A stretch of 64,000 bases of DNA from Microbacterium sp. MYb62 (GCF_002979475.1 NZ_PCOY01000017.1:1-64000), one strand, 5' to 3'. Positions 16,547 through 25,904 are shown, numbered from the stretch's first letter. Translations and numbers: made by a program. Notes: a model not told the origin generated them from the sequence alone.

Positions 16547-17605
16547 TCACTCCACCCAGGCGCCGGACTCCAGGAAACCTTCGAGTCGCGCGCGGTGCGG
16601 GAGAAGGTCCCAGCCTTGAGCTCTGACCCACTCGTCGGAGTAGTAGGTGCCGGCGTAGCGGACGCCGCTGTCGCAGATCAGGGTCACGACGCTGCCGGTC
16701 TCGCCCGCGGCCCGCATCCGGGCGATGAGCTGGAACGCGCCGTAGAGGTTGGTGCCCGTCGACCCGCCCGCCCAGTGCAGGGTGCGCTCGCGCAGCAGCC
16801 GGATCGCGGCGATCGAGCCGGCATCGGGCACACGGATCATCTCGTCGATCACGGTCGGCACGAACGAGGCCTCGACCCGGGGCCGTCCGATGCCTTCGAT
16901 GCGACTCGGGTGTCCGGCCGGCGCATCCACCGTTCCGGCCCAGCCGTCGTAGAACGCCGATCCCTCCGGGTCGACGACGGCGACCCTGGTGTCGTGCATC
17001 CGGTACTTCACGTACCGTCCGAACGTCGCGCTCGTGCCGCCGGTGCCGGCGCCGACGACGATCCAGGTGGGGATCGGATGCCGCTCCTGCGCGAGCTGGC
17101 TGAACACGCTCTCGGCGATGTTGTTGTTGCCGCGCCAGTCCGTGGCGCGCTCGGCGAACGTGAACTGGTCGAGGTAGTGGCCGCGGCAGTCGGACGCCAG
17201 GCGCTGCGCCTCGGGCGACATGTCCTCCGCGCGGTCGACGAAGTGGCAGGTGCCGCCGTAGAACTCGATGAGGTCGATCTTCTCCTGCACGGTCGATCGG
17301 GGCACGACCGTGATGAACGGCAGCCCCAGCATCCGGGCGAAGTACGCCTCGGAGACGGCAGTCGATCCGCTCGACGACTCCACGAGCGTGGTGTCCTCCC
17401 TGATGCGCCCGTTGACCAGGCCGTAGAGGATGAGCGAACGCGCGAGGCGGTGCTTGAGGGAGCCCGTCGGGTGCACGGACTCGTCCTTGAGGTAGAGGTC
17501 GATGCCCCACTCGGGCGGCAGCGGGAAGAGGTGCAGGTGCGTGTCGGCGCTGCGGTTGGCATCGGCTTCCAGCAGGGCGATCGCGGTGCTGGTCCAGTCG
17601 CTCAT
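16547..17605 (-). CDS. Cds1-like PLP-dependent cysteine synthase-family enzyme
   Basis: A 352-residue fold-type II PLP enzyme. The PLP lysine is in [13 protein letters not shown] (about residue 51), followed by the substrate loop [16 protein letters not shown], and the phosphate-binding glycines are [16 protein letters not shown]. The length and the [16 protein letters not shown] middle region resemble mycobacterial Cds1, an L-cysteine desulfhydrase that releases H2S, pyruvate and ammonia, more than CysK. Cysteine or cystathionine beta-synthase activity cannot be excluded. It is followed by the ACT protein and preceded by a small cupin on the same strand. Confidence 0.85.
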   Translation of the reverse strand: MSDWTSTAIALLEADANRSADTHLHLFPLPPEWGIDLYLKDESVHPTGSLKHRLARSLILYGLVNGRIREDTTLVESSSGSTAVSEAYFARMLGLPFITVVPRSTVQEKIDLIEFYGGTCHFVDRAEDMSPEAQRLASDCRGHYLDQFTFAERATDWRGNNNIAESVFSQLAQERHPIPTWIVVGAGTGGTSATFGRYVKYRMHDTRVAVVDPEGSAFYDGWAGTVDAPAGHPSRIEGIGRPRVEASFVPTVIDEMIRVPDAGSIAAIRLLRERTLHWAGGSTGTNLYGAFQLIARMRAAGETGSVVTLICDSGVRYAGTYYSDEWVRAQGWDLLPHRARLEGFLESGAWVE

Positions 17606-17647
17606 GCCCTCGACACTACCGGCCGCTCAGCCGGAGGCTCTGACCGA

Positions 17648-18004
17648 TCACGCGGCGGCGGGATGCTCCGGGCCGAGGTGGGTGGAGGTCGGCTCGCCCG
17701 CCCCGTCGCCCTTGAGCTCGATGAGGATCGTGTGTGTTGGCGTCGTGCCGGTGTTCTCACCGGAGTGGCGCTGCGCGGGCAACCAGACGGCCTGCCCGGC
17801 GGCGAGGACGGTGTCGAAGGTGCGCTCGCCCAGGCTGAGGCGCCGGGAGAAGTCACTGAGGGTGACCAGGATGCTGTTCGGATGGTCGTGCGGCGTCGTC
17901 TCGTCGCCGGGCTCGTCGGTGTAGTCGAGCACGCGGACGTGCTCGTTTTCCCAGAGCGTGCGGTAGTGATCGGGGTTCGTGAGGGTGGGATCGTCGGTGA
18001 TCAT
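17648..18004 (-). CDS. small cupin-domain protein
   Basis: A 118-residue single-domain cupin. The metal-type motif 1 is at PHDHPNSILVTLSD and motif 2 at the WLPAQRHSGENTG histidine. Such proteins bind a metal and may be small dioxygenases, isomerases or sensors; no function is assigned. ATG 18004 is chosen as the only methionine that keeps the full beta barrel. It lies 42 nt upstream of the Cds1-like gene in the same direction. Confidence 0.75.
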   Translation of the reverse strand: MITDDPTLTNPDHYRTLWENEHVRVLDYTDEPGDETTPHDHPNSILVTLSDFSRRLSLGERTFDTVLAAGQAVWLPAQRHSGENTGTTPTHTILIELKGDGAGEPTSTHLGPEHPAAA

Positions 18005-18047
18005 GCGGTGACGGTACACCCGGCGCGCTAGCGCCGACAGGGTCTCC

Positions 18048-18860
18048 TCAGCCGACCGTCCCGGCGCGGGACGCCCCGCCGTCGCCGTCGACGTGCAGGA
18101 GTGAGGCCTGCGACTGCTCCTGCTGCAGCTGGAACTCGAAGCGCGAGCGGTCGCCGCGGTGGTAGGCGATGAAGTACTCGATGGGGGTGCCGTCGGAGCT
18201 GCGGCTGATGCTGCGCAGACGCAGCAGGGCCGAACCGGCGCTGACACCCAGGTGCTGCGCCTGTTCGTGCGTGGCCACGGTCGCCTCTGCCGAGCGCACG
18301 CCGTGCGTCGCGACGATGCCGTTGTCGGCGAGCAGTCGGTACAGTGAGCCCTCGGTCAGGTCGGCGCCGAGTGTCACGGAGCCGGTGGCCTCCGGCATCC
18401 ACGTCGTCGACAGCGACCATGGCTCTCCGTCGACATGGCGCAGGCGCTCCAGGACGACGACGGGCGAGCCGACCGGCACCTCCAGGGCGCGCGCGACCTC
18501 CTCATCGGCCGTCGTCTGCTCGTGCCGCAGCACGTCGCTGTGCACGTGCCCGCCACGACGCTCGACGTCGTCGTACAGACCCACGAGCGTATGGACCAGG
18601 CTCTCGCTCGTGCGGGGGCGGGAGACGAAGGTGCCCTTGCCCTTCACGCGCTCGACGAGCCCCTCGTGTTCGAGCTGGGCGAGCGCCTGGCGCACGACGG
18701 TGCGCGAGATGCCGTACCGCTCGCACAGACGGTGCTCGCCGGGCAGCGGGTCGCCGGGCTGCAGGCCGTCGCGGGCGATGCCGTCGATGATCAACTGGCG
18801 CAGCTGGTCGTACATGGGTGCGGCGGAGTGGCGGTCGATCGCGTCGTCGATGGTGGTCAT
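18048..18860 (-). CDS. GntR-family regulator with UTRA domain
   Basis: A 270-residue HutC-type regulator. The winged helix covers about residues 15-80 (GLQPGDPLPGEHRLCERYGI, SRTVVRQALAQLEHEGLVER) and the UTRA effector domain about 100-245 (EVPVGSPVVVLERLR, GTPIEYFIAYHRGDRSRFEF). Its ATG overlaps the rbsD stop by 1 nt (TGATG), so it is the third gene of an rbsK-rbsD-gntR unit. HutC proteins bind palindromes of the TGTNNNNACA kind; five or six such sites sharing TGTWAYGACA occur at sugar genes in this window, making this the likely regulator. The effector is probably a phosphorylated sugar. Confidence 0.92.
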   Translation of the reverse strand: MTTIDDAIDRHSAAPMYDQLRQLIIDGIARDGLQPGDPLPGEHRLCERYGISRTVVRQALAQLEHEGLVERVKGKGTFVSRPRTSESLVHTLVGLYDDVERRGGHVHSDVLRHEQTTADEEVARALEVPVGSPVVVLERLRHVDGEPWSLSTTWMPEATGSVTLGADLTEGSLYRLLADNGIVATHGVRSAEATVATHEQAQHLGVSAGSALLRLRSISRSSDGTPIEYFIAYHRGDRSRFEFQLQQEQSQASLLHVDGDGGASRAGTVG

Positions 18861-19264
18861 CAGTACGCCACCCCCGCGTGCAGGATCACGTTCGCGTAGG
18901 GGGTGAACTCGCCCGAGCGCACGAACGCGCGGGCCCCGTGGGTGCGCTTCTTGAACTCGACATGAGGGATGAGCTCGATCTCGAACCCCATGCCGGCAAA
19001 CCGTTCCCGCAGCGCCGTGAGTACCTCTGGACTCTTCTCGGCGACCTCGGCCGAGACCGTCGCCCCCTCGACCACCATCTCGGCGAGCACGGTGTCGAGC
19101 ACGTCGAGGAAGGCCGGGGCGCCAGGGCGATAGGCCAGGTCGATGCGCTCGGAACCGGCGGGGATGGGCAGGCCCGCATCGGTGACGACGAGCAGGTCGG
19201 TGTGCCCGGTCTCGCTGATCACGCGGGACAGCGCGGGATTGATCGTGGTGGTCGTCTTGCGCAT
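18860..19264 (-). CDS. rbsD: D-ribose pyranase (RbsD/FucU family)
   Basis: A 134-residue RbsD. The catalytic histidine is in ISETGHTDLLVVTDAGLPIP, with the conserved VEFKKRTHGARAFVRSGE segment and a C-terminal TPYANVILHAGV. The enzyme interconverts beta-pyranose and beta-furanose forms of ribose or another sugar so the kinase can act. It lies between rbsK and gntR, with a 1-nt overlap into gntR. The actual sugar may differ from ribose, since the regulon contains other activities. Confidence 0.95.
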   Translation of the reverse strand: MRKTTTTINPALSRVISETGHTDLLVVTDAGLPIPAGSERIDLAYRPGAPAFLDVLDTVLAEMVVEGATVSAEVAEKSPEVLTALRERFAGMGFEIELIPHVEFKKRTHGARAFVRSGEFTPYANVILHAGVAY

Positions 19265-19298
19265 GTGTCTCCTCGGTTCTCCGCGTGCCCGGTTCGCA

Positions 19299-19337
19299 GG
19301 TTCGGTTCGTCGGTTCGGTTCGTCGGTTCAGTTCGTG
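19299..19337. repeat. 13-bp tandem repeat spanning the rbsK stop
   Basis: Two identical units GGTTCGGTTCGTC (19299-19311, 19312-19324) and a third, GGTTCAGTTCGTG (19325-19337), that contains the rbsK stop codon (19330-19328). The repeats fill most of the rbsK-rbsD gap. This resembles the other gene-end repeats at 10544 and 61682. Confidence 0.75.
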
Positions 19338-20290
19338 ACGGTGGCGGGCGTGCGCTCCGCCAGGAAGGCGTCGACCTCGGCCCGGTGCGGGAGGCTCGGC
19401 GAGGCGCCCTGCTTCGTCACGGTCAGCGCGCCGGCGGCGGTCGCCAGGCGCACGGCATCGGCCAGACTGCTGCCGTTCGCGAGCGCCGCGCCGAGGTAGC
19501 CCGCGTAGGCGTCGCCCGCAGCGGTGGTGTCGACCGCGGTGACCGGGAACGGCGGGACCACGGATGCGCCCTCGGTCGTGACGACGCACGACCCCTGGCC
19601 GGCGAGGGTGATCACCGCGGCGCCGACACCCTGGGCGAGGAACCAGCGTCCGGCGCGCTCGGCCGACGCGGCATCCGTCACCTCGATGCCGCTGATCAGC
19701 GTCGCCTCGGTCTCGTTCGGGGTGACGATGTCGACGTTCCGCCAGATCTCGGGGTCGAGCTCGGCGGCCGGTGCCGGGTCGAGGATCACGGTCATACCGT
19801 GCTCGCGCCCCCGTGCGGTGATGTGCGCGGTGAGCGCGGAGGGCGTCTCGAGCTGGGTGAGCAGCACCGAGGCCGTGGGGGCGAGCGCCGCGAGTGCCTC
19901 GTCGATCTGCGCTGCGTGCAGCGCGGCGTTGGCGAGCGGCACCATGACGATGTCGTTCTGCGCCGAGGAGTCGACGCGGATGTGCGCGACGCCGGTGGGG
20001 CCGGGGACCGTGCGCAGGTGCGCCAGGTCGACACCGGCGGTGGTCAGCCCGTCGACGACCAGGTCGTGGAACAGGTCGTCCCCCACGCAGCCGACGAAGC
20101 TGGTTCGTGCCCCGGAGCGTCCGGCCGCGACAGCCTGATTGGCGCCCTTGCCGCCGAGCATGAGGGTGAACTCGTCGCCGAGGATCGTCTCGCCCCTGGC
20201 GGGGAGCCGCCGGGAGAAGGTGGTGACGTCGGCTGTGACGCTGCCGACGATCACGACGCCGGAACGGTCCTCGGGGTGTGCGGGGGTCAT
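19328..20290 (-). CDS. rbsK: ribokinase (PfkB family)
   Basis: A 320-residue PfkB-type sugar kinase. The N-terminal substrate-binding block is GGKGANQAVAAGRSGA and the catalytic segment DTTAAGDAYAGYLGAAL contains the conserved aspartate, with the anion-hole AAGD in place of the more common GAGD. It phosphorylates ribose or a similar furanose at C5. It heads the rbsK-rbsD-gntR unit and is divergent from the transaldolase-like gene across a promoter containing two TGTWAYGACA sites. Confidence 0.92.
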   Translation of the reverse strand: MTPAHPEDRSGVVIVGSVTADVTTFSRRLPARGETILGDEFTLMLGGKGANQAVAAGRSGARTSFVGCVGDDLFHDLVVDGLTTAGVDLAHLRTVPGPTGVAHIRVDSSAQNDIVMVPLANAALHAAQIDEALAALAPTASVLLTQLETPSALTAHITARGREHGMTVILDPAPAAELDPEIWRNVDIVTPNETEATLISGIEVTDAASAERAGRWFLAQGVGAAVITLAGQGSCVVTTEGASVVPPFPVTAVDTTAAGDAYAGYLGAALANGSSLADAVRLATAAGALTVTKQGASPSLPHRAEVDAFLAERTPATVTN

Positions 20291-20331
20291 CTCGCTCCTG
20301 ATCTTCCTCGACGGCAGGCGTCGCCGACGCT

Positions 20332-20389
20332 TTGACAGACCGCGGTGGCTGTCATTACATTAGCCGAATCCGCACCTGTAACGACAGGT
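20332..20389. promoter_or_regulatory. promoter and two GntR operators between rbsK and the transaldolase
   Basis: On the plus strand TTGACA (20332-20337), an 18-nt spacer and TACATT (20356-20361) form a good promoter for the transaldolase-like gene. Operator core TGTCATTACA (20350-20359) overlaps the -10; a second palindrome, ACCTGTAACGACAGGT (20374-20389), lies just downstream. Centres are 27 bp apart. On the minus strand TAATGT may serve rbsK. The double-site layout parallels that at 43142-43189. Confidence 0.8.
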
Positions 20390-20408
20390 TGTCCGCGAGG
20401 AGACCCCG

Positions 20409-21071
20409 ATGAACCCGATCGCGCCACGCCTGTACGTCGACAGCGCCGATGTCGACCGCGTCTCCCGGCTTCTCGCCGCGGGCGTGGTGCACGGCGTCAC
20501 CACGAACCCGACCATCCTCGAACGTGGGGGCCGCACCGCCGCGGAGATCCCCGATCTCTATGCCCGGTGGGAGTCGGAAGGGGCGCGAGAGATCTTCTTC
20601 CAGACCTGGGGCGGCGACACGGACGCGTTCCTCCGCAACGCCGAGGGCATCCGCGCGCTGGGCGATCGGGTGGCCGTGAAGGTGCCGGCGACGGCCGCGG
20701 GCTTCGCCGCCGCATCCGCTCTCGTGCGCGACGGCGCGACGGTGCTCGTCACCGCCGTGTACTCGGTGGCCCAGGCGCTCGCGTGCGCCTCGATCGGCGC
20801 GCAGTACATCGCGCCGTACCTCGGACGGATGCGCGATGCGGGTCTCGACGGCGATGCCGTGATCGCCCGGATGCAGGCCGTGTGCGCGGGGAGCGGCTCG
20901 AACGTGCTCGCCGCGTCGCTGCGGTCACCCGACGACATCACGGGGCTGCGTCTTGCCGGAGTGCCCTACTTCACGGCCGCACCCGACGTACTCGACCGGG
21001 TGCTCTTCCACGAGGTGAGCGACAGCTCGGCGGCGGAGTTCGACGCCGCGATGGTGCGCCTGGGGGCGTGA
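20409..21071 (+). CDS. transaldolase/fructose-6-phosphate-aldolase-like enzyme
   Basis: A 220-residue protein, the length of FSA (MipB/TalC) enzymes, not of full transaldolase. The start LYVDSADVDRVSRLL and the GVTTNPTILERGG loop are family marks; the Schiff-base lysine is in VAVKVPATAAGF (about residue 94). Members cleave or form bonds between dihydroxyacetone or glycolaldehyde units and an aldehyde phosphate. A ribosome site (GAGGAG) precedes the ATG. Its divergent promoter carries the GntR sites, so it probably cleaves a phosphorylated ketose in that regulon's pathway. Confidence 0.88.
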   Translation: MNPIAPRLYVDSADVDRVSRLLAAGVVHGVTTNPTILERGGRTAAEIPDLYARWESEGAREIFFQTWGGDTDAFLRNAEGIRALGDRVAVKVPATAAGFAAASALVRDGATVLVTAVYSVAQALACASIGAQYIAPYLGRMRDAGLDGDAVIARMQAVCAGSGSNVLAASLRSPDDITGLRLAGVPYFTAAPDVLDRVLFHEVSDSSAAEFDAAMVRLGA

Positions 21072-21096
21072 GGCCCGCGGGGCGGTCGTCGGCGGG

Positions 21097-21774
21097 TCAG
21101 CTCGTAGCGGCCTGACGCAGCCAGCGCTCGACACCGGCGATGTGCGCGGTGGCCAGCGACGTCGCGAGGGAGGAGTCGTGCTGGGCGATCGCGTCGGCGA
21201 TGGCCCGGTGCTCCGACAGGGTGCGCTCGACCGCGCCGCCCTCGGTGAGGCCGCGCCAGACGCGCGCACGGACCGTCTGACTGCTCAGGTGCTCGATCAG
21301 ACTCGCGAGATACGCGTTGCCCGACATCGCGACGATCTCGCGATGGAACCGGATGTCGTGGTCGACCAGAGCTTCGATCGTGACCGCCGCATCGATGGAA
21401 TCGACCTCGTCCTGCAGCTCGGAGATCTGCTCGTCCGAGCCGAGCGTGGCCGCCAGGCCCGTCGCCTGCGACTCCAGCATGCGGCGCACCGCGAAGATCT
21501 CGAGCATCGAGTCGTCGTCGTGCATGTCGACGACGAACGAGATCGCCTCCAGCAGCAGGTGCGGTTCCAGGCTCGTCACGTAGGTGCCGTCGCCCCGGCG
21601 CACGTCGAGGACCCGGATGACCTCCAGCGCCTTGACCGCCTCGCGCATGGAGCTGCGCGAGAGGCCGAGCCGTTCGGACAGTTCCTTCTCGGGGGGAAGC
21701 CGGTCGCCGGGGGCGAGCTCGCCCGCCACGATCATCGCCTTGATCTTCTCGATCGCCTCGTCGGTGACTGCCAT
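21097..21774 (-). CDS. FadR-subfamily GntR regulator of the fucose-type cluster
   Basis: A 225-residue regulator with winged helix at residues 5-70 (ELAPGDRLPPEKELSERLGL, SRSSMREAVKALEVIRV) and an FCD ligand domain with histidines in VDHDIRFHREIVAMSGN and LSEHRAIADAI. It is divergent from the lactonase gene. ATCGGATGTCT (21794-21804) in that gap matches 10 of 11 bases of the site at 24546-24556 in the second divergent promoter of the cluster, so it likely controls both and responds to a sugar acid. Confidence 0.92.
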   Translation of the reverse strand: MAVTDEAIEKIKAMIVAGELAPGDRLPPEKELSERLGLSRSSMREAVKALEVIRVLDVRRGDGTYVTSLEPHLLLEAISFVVDMHDDDSMLEIFAVRRMLESQATGLAATLGSDEQISELQDEVDSIDAAVTIEALVDHDIRFHREIVAMSGNAYLASLIEHLSSQTVRARVWRGLTEGGAVERTLSEHRAIADAIAQHDSSLATSLATAHIAGVERWLRQAATS

Positions 21775-21820
21775 GGCGTCATCCTAGCGATTGATCGGAT
21801 GTCTGCGGCAGGATGGTGCC

Positions 21821-22795
21821 ATGCGCGTTCTCGATTCACATCTGCACCTCTGGGACCCGGAGGTTCTGACGTACACCTGGCTCGAAGGGCCGATGGCATA
21901 CCGGTTCGCCGACCTGGAGCTCGAGCATGCCCGCCTGCCGCAGGCCGAGCGGGAGACATCCGTGTTCGTGCAGGCGGAAACCGCGGAGGACGATTTCCTC
22001 CGCGAGGTGCGCTGGGTCGCAGGCCTCGCCCCCGCACTCGGCATCGGGGGGATCGTCGGCGGCATCCGCCTCGACCGGGGAACCGACACGGTCGCGCACC
22101 TCGAGGGACTCATGGCCGAGCCCCTCGTCGTGGGCGTCAGGCACAACCTGCAGGGTGAGCCGGACGGGCTGGCGGTCTCGGCCGCCTTCGTCACCGGTGC
22201 CAGGGAGGTCGCGGCCCGCGACCTGGCCTTCGATGCGTGCGTGCGCGCCGATCAGCTCCCCGAGATCGCCCGATTCGCCGGAGCGATCCCGGAGTTGCGG
22301 ATCGTGCTCGACCACCTCGGCAAGCCCGCCGTCGGCACGGCGGCGGCTCCGCTCCCACCCTCGGCGGAGTGGGCGCGCGACCTCGCCGAGCTGGCCCGCC
22401 ATCCGCACACCTTCTGCAAGCTCTCGGGTCTGCCGGGCGAGGCCGGAGGGGAGTGGGGTGCCGAGCAGCTGGAGCCGTTCCTCGACGTGGCGGCCGATGC
22501 GTTCGGTGTCGAGCGGCTGATGTGGGGGAGCGACTGGCCGGTCTCGGCGATCGGTCCCGCCGAGCCCGGCGACCCGCACGCGCCGGAGGACGGGTCCGCG
22601 ACCTACCAGCCGACCGCGCGATCGCGCTGGGCCGACACCGTTATCGCCTGGGCGGAGGCGCGCGGCCACGACCTCGACGCGCTCCTGTGGCGCAACGCCG
22701 AGCAGTTCTACCGCACCGCTCAGCCGCGGGAGGTGCCGTCGGACGAGGCTCCGCGCTCCGGCATCCGGGGCTGGCTCCGCGGCCATCGCGGCTGA
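21821..22795 (+). CDS. amidohydrolase-family sugar lactonase (L-fuconolactonase-like)
   Basis: A 324-residue COG3618 amidohydrolase. The first metal-binding motif is DSHLHLWDPE at the N-terminus; LDHLGKPAVG and the terminal WGSDWPVS aspartate complete the site. Related enzymes hydrolyse L-fucono-1,5-lactone and similar lactones. ATG 21821 is chosen because the HxH motif must sit at residues 6-8 and AGGATGG lies just upstream. It stands next to a fuconate dehydratase-type gene, a dehydrogenase and a diketo-acid hydrolase, which supports the lactonase step. Confidence 0.88.
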   Translation: MRVLDSHLHLWDPEVLTYTWLEGPMAYRFADLELEHARLPQAERETSVFVQAETAEDDFLREVRWVAGLAPALGIGGIVGGIRLDRGTDTVAHLEGLMAEPLVVGVRHNLQGEPDGLAVSAAFVTGAREVAARDLAFDACVRADQLPEIARFAGAIPELRIVLDHLGKPAVGTAAAPLPPSAEWARDLAELARHPHTFCKLSGLPGEAGGEWGAEQLEPFLDVAADAFGVERLMWGSDWPVSAIGPAEPGDPHAPEDGSATYQPTARSRWADTVIAWAEARGHDLDALLWRNAEQFYRTAQPREVPSDEAPRSGIRGWLRGHRG

Positions 22796-22860
22796 GCGTC
22801 GTCTCTCCGGCGCTGGCCTCTGCGCTGCTGGCGACCGGAACGTGCGTGAGTTGGTGTGAG

Positions 22861-23628
22861 CTACTCCGCGCGCAGGCGCAGCTGGGCCATGCCGCCGTCG
22901 ACCTCGATGAAGGTTCCGGTGGTCGAGCCGGCGGCCGGACTCACGAGGTAGGCGACCGCGGCGGCGACCTCGTCGGGGCTGACGAGGCGTCCGTGCGGCT
23001 GGCGCGCTTCGAGGGCCGCGCGTTCGGCGGCGGGGTCGACGGCCGAGTCGAGCAGTCGCCCGACCCACGGGGTGTCGGCGGTGCCGGGGTTGACCGCGTT
23101 CACGCGGATGCCCTCGCGCAGGTGATCGGCGGCCATGGCGCGGGTGAGGGCCGAGACGGCTCCCTTCGATGCGCTGTAAAGTGCGCGCTGCGGAAGCCCG
23201 GTGGTCGAGGCGATGGATGCCGTGTTGCACACCGCGGCGGACGGCGACTTCCGCAGCCACGGGAGGGCGGCCGAGGTGACGCGGGCGATGCCGGTGACGT
23301 TGACCGAGAGCACGCGGGCCCATTCGTCGTCGTCGTTCGCGGTGATGTCGCCCTGTGCGCCGATGCCGGCGTTGTTGACGACGATGTCGATGCGTCCGAA
23401 CCTCTCGGCGACGGCGGCCACCGCGGCGTCGACGCTCGCGCGGTCGGAGACATCGGCCGTGAAGGCGGCGAAGGCGGGATCGGCGGCGGCGGTGTCGCGG
23501 TCGAGGACTGCGATGGTCGCCCCGTCGGTGTGCAGACGCTGCGCGATCGCCGCGCCGATTCCGGATGCTCCGCCGGTGACGATCGCCACCAGTCCGTTCA
23601 GACCGTCCTGTCCGTTGACCGTGCTCAC
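22861..23628 (-). CDS. short-chain dehydrogenase, probable 2-keto-3-deoxy-L-fuconate dehydrogenase
   Basis: A 255-residue classical SDR. The NAD(P) motif is TGGASGIGAAIAQ, followed by NNAG, the serine in NTASIAS and catalytic YSASK. The start is GTG 23628, overlapping the upstream stop (GTGA) with GGGAGG 8 nt before it; an alternative ATG at 23643 is less likely. It shares an operon with the diketo-acid hydrolase, in the order expected for oxidation of 2-keto-3-deoxy-L-fuconate to the 2,4-diketo form. Activity on other 2-keto-3-deoxy acids is possible. Confidence 0.87.
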   Translation of the reverse strand: MSTVNGQDGLNGLVAIVTGGASGIGAAIAQRLHTDGATIAVLDRDTAAADPAFAAFTADVSDRASVDAAVAAVAERFGRIDIVVNNAGIGAQGDITANDDDEWARVLSVNVTGIARVTSAALPWLRKSPSAAVCNTASIASTTGLPQRALYSASKGAVSALTRAMAADHLREGIRVNAVNPGTADTPWVGRLLDSAVDPAAERAALEARQPHGRLVSPDEVAAAVAYLVSPAAGSTTGTFIEVDGGMAQLRLRAE

Positions 23629-24485
23629 TTCTGGGCCTCCCATGCCACGAATTCCTGCCGCTGACGGCCGAGGCCGTCGATCTCGATCTCGACCACGTCG
23701 CCGGCGGCGAGGTAGGGGTACTTCCCCGACAGGGCGACGCCCTGCGGGGTGCCGGTGAGGATCAGGTCGCCGGGCTCGAGCGTCACGTACTGCGAAAGGT
23801 GATGCACGAGGTGCTCGATCGTGAAGATCATGTCGCTCGTGTTCGAGTCCTGCCGCGGCTCACCGTTCACGAAGCTGCGAAGTCCGAGCGCTTGGTGGTC
23901 GACCTCGTCGGGGGTGACCAGCCACGGACCGGTCGGGTTGAAGCCGGGGGCGATCTTGCCCTTCGCCCACTGCCCGCCCGAGACGGTCATCTGGAAGTCG
24001 CGCTCGGAGACGTCGTTCGCGGCGACGAAGCCGGCGATGTGGGCGAGTGACTCCTCAGGGGAATCGAGGTACGCGGTGCGGGTGCCGATCACGATGCCGA
24101 GCTCGACCTCCCAGTCGGTCTTCTCGCTGCCGCGCGGGATGGTCACGGCATCATTCGGGCCGACCACGGTGTTCGGCGTCTTGAGGAAGAGGATCGGGAT
24201 GGTCGGCGGCTCCGAGCCCGACTCGGCCGCATGGGCCGCATAGTTCATGCCGATGCAGATCACAGCGCTCGGGCGGGCGATCGGGGCGCCGATGCGCATG
24301 TTCGCGGCATCCGCGAGCTCCGGGAGCTCTCCGGCATCGCGGGCGGCCGCCACACGGGAGGCGAAGTCGCTCTCGAGGAAATCGCCGTTCACATCGGATG
24401 TTACGGAGCGGAGGTCGAGGTATCGGTCGCCCTCCACGAGGACGGGGATCTCATTCCCGGGGGTGCCGAGCCGCGCGAACTTCAT
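23625..24485 (-). CDS. fumarylacetoacetate hydrolase-family protein, probable 2,4-diketo-3-deoxy-L-fuconate hydrolase
   Basis: A 286-residue FAH-fold enzyme. The metal-site glutamates are in [12 protein letters not shown] and downstream [10 protein letters not shown]; the [14 protein letters not shown] motif is near the C-terminus. In the L-fucose pathway this type cleaves 2,4-diketo-3-deoxy-L-fuconate to pyruvate and L-lactate. ATG 24485 has AGGAG 4 nt upstream. It is first in a two-gene operon with the SDR and divergent from the dehydratase gene. Confidence 0.87.
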   Translation of the reverse strand: MKFARLGTPGNEIPVLVEGDRYLDLRSVTSDVNGDFLESDFASRVAAARDAGELPELADAANMRIGAPIARPSAVICIGMNYAAHAAESGSEPPTIPILFLKTPNTVVGPNDAVTIPRGSEKTDWEVELGIVIGTRTAYLDSPEESLAHIAGFVAANDVSERDFQMTVSGGQWAKGKIAPGFNPTGPWLVTPDEVDHQALGLRSFVNGEPRQDSNTSDMIFTIEHLVHHLSQYVTLEPGDLILTGTPQGVALSGKYPYLAAGDVVEIEIDGLGRQRQEFVAWEAQK

Positions 24486-24531
24486 GTTTCTCCTGATCGG
24501 TCGGTGGGCCGCCACGACGCGGCTGGTCTCG

Positions 24532-24566
24532 TTGACAGTATAGACATCGGATGTTTACACTCCAAG
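24532..24566. promoter_or_regulatory. overlapping divergent promoters with FadR-type operator
   Basis: Plus strand: TTGACA (24532-24537), 18 nt, TACACT (24556-24561). Minus strand: TTGGAG (24566-24561), 17 nt, TATACT (24543-24538). The shared spacer contains the inverted repeat AGACATCGGATGTTT (24542-24556). One bound protein could repress both the dehydratase and the hydrolase-SDR operon. The half-site ATCGGATGT recurs beside the FadR gene at 21794. Confidence 0.75.
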
Positions 24567-24608
24567 AGATCCGCACGGAGAAATCACCCGTGCATGGAGA
24601 GGAATCCC

Positions 24609-25904
24609 GTGAGCCGTATCGTCGCCCTCGACACCACCGACATCCGTTTCCCCACGTCCCTGAGCCTGGACGGGTCGGATGCGATGAACCCCGACCCCGA
24701 CTACTCGGCCGCGTACGTCATCGTGCGCACGGACGCCGCCGACGACATCGAGGGCCACGCGTTCGTCTTCACGATCGGCCGCGGCAACGACGTGCAGGTC
24801 GCGGCGATCGACGCGCTCGCCGGTCACCTCGTCGGGCGCGAGATCGAGCCGCTGCTCGACGACATGGGGGGCACCTTCCGCGACATCATCGGCGACTCGC
24901 AGCTGCGCTGGCTCGGACCGGAGAAGGGGGTCATGCACATGGCCATCGGCGCGGTCATCAACGCGCTGTGGGACATCAAGGCCAAGCGTGCAGGGCTCCC
25001 GCTATGGCAGCTGTTGGCCCGGATGACGCCGGAGGAGCTCGTCGATCTCGTCGACTTCCGCTACCTCACGAACGCCCTCACGCGCGACGACGCCCTCGAG
25101 ATCCTCCGCGCCGCCGTGCCCGGTCGTGCGGAGCGGGAGCAGCAACTGCTCGCCACCGGATACCCGGGCTACACCACGAGCCCCGGCTGGCTCGGCTACT
25201 CCGACGAGAAGCTCGAGCGCCTGGCCCGCGAGGCCATGGCCGACGGCTTCACGCAGATCAAGCTGAAGGTCGGCGCCGACCTCGATGACGACATCCGCCG
25301 CTTCCGCAAGGCGCGCGAGGTGTGCGGACCCGACTTCCCCATCGCGATCGACGCCAACCAGCGCTGGGAAGTGTCGGAGGCGATCGAGTGGGTGAACGCG
25401 CTCGCCGAGTTCCACCCTGCATGGATCGAGGAGCCCACGAGCCCCGACGACGTGCTCGGTCACGCCGAGATCGCCCGCGGTGTCGCGCCCATCCGCGTCG
25501 CCACCGGAGAGCACGCCCAGAACCGGGTCATCTTCAAGCAGCTGCTGCAGGCCGATGCCATCGGGGTCATGCAGATCGATGCCGTGCGCGTCGCCGGCGT
25601 GAACGAGAACATCGCGAACCTGCTGCTCGCCGCCAAGTTCGACGTGCCGGTGTGCCCGCACGCGGGTGGCGTCGGCCTGTGCGAGGCCGTGCAGCACCTG
25701 TCGATGTTCGACTTCGTCGCGGTCACCGGCACCCGCGAGGGCCGCATGATCGAGTTCGTCGACCACCTGCACGAGCACTTCGTCGTGCCCACCGACATCC
25801 AGGGGGGTTCGTACATGGCGCCGACCGCGCCGGGAAGCGGCATGGAGATGAAGGCCGACAGCATCGCGACCTACACCTGGACGGGTGCACATGTCGGCGC
25901 CTGA
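24609..25904 (+). CDS. L-fuconate dehydratase (enolase superfamily)
   Basis: A 431-residue enolase-superfamily acid-sugar dehydratase. Catalytic and metal residues are visible in order: KxK in [10 protein letters not shown], Asp in AIDANQRW, Glu in [10 protein letters not shown], Glu in ATGEHAQNR and the base His in [11 protein letters not shown]. The N-terminal [13 protein letters not shown] and the Met/Asn-Pro-Asp start closely resemble L-fuconate dehydratase (the ENOSF1 group). It converts L-fuconate to 2-keto-3-deoxy-L-fuconate. GTG 24609 is preferred (GAGAGG upstream); ATG 24594 is possible. The gene overlaps the following dehydrogenase. Confidence 0.93.
   Translation: MSRIVALDTTDIRFPTSLSLDGSDAMNPDPDYSAAYVIVRTDAADDIEGHAFVFTIGRGNDVQVAAIDALAGHLVGREIEPLLDDMGGTFRDIIGDSQLRWLGPEKGVMHMAIGAVINALWDIKAKRAGLPLWQLLARMTPEELVDLVDFRYLTNALTRDDALEILRAAVPGRAEREQQLLATGYPGYTTSPGWLGYSDEKLERLAREAMADGFTQIKLKVGADLDDDIRRFRKAREVCGPDFPIAIDANQRWEVSEAIEWVNALAEFHPAWIEEPTSPDDVLGHAEIARGVAPIRVATGEHAQNRVIFKQLLQADAIGVMQIDAVRVAGVNENIANLLLAAKFDVPVCPHAGGVGLCEAVQHLSMFDFVAVTGTREGRMIEFVDHLHEHFVVPTDIQGGSYMAPTAPGSGMEMKADSIATYTWTGAHVGA

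Noticed and set aside
18860..20290. Concluding that the regulon uses ribose because of rbsD/rbsK
   Set aside because: The putative targets include an aldolase for keto-deoxy acids, a lactonase-type hydrolase and dehydrogenases not needed for ribose.
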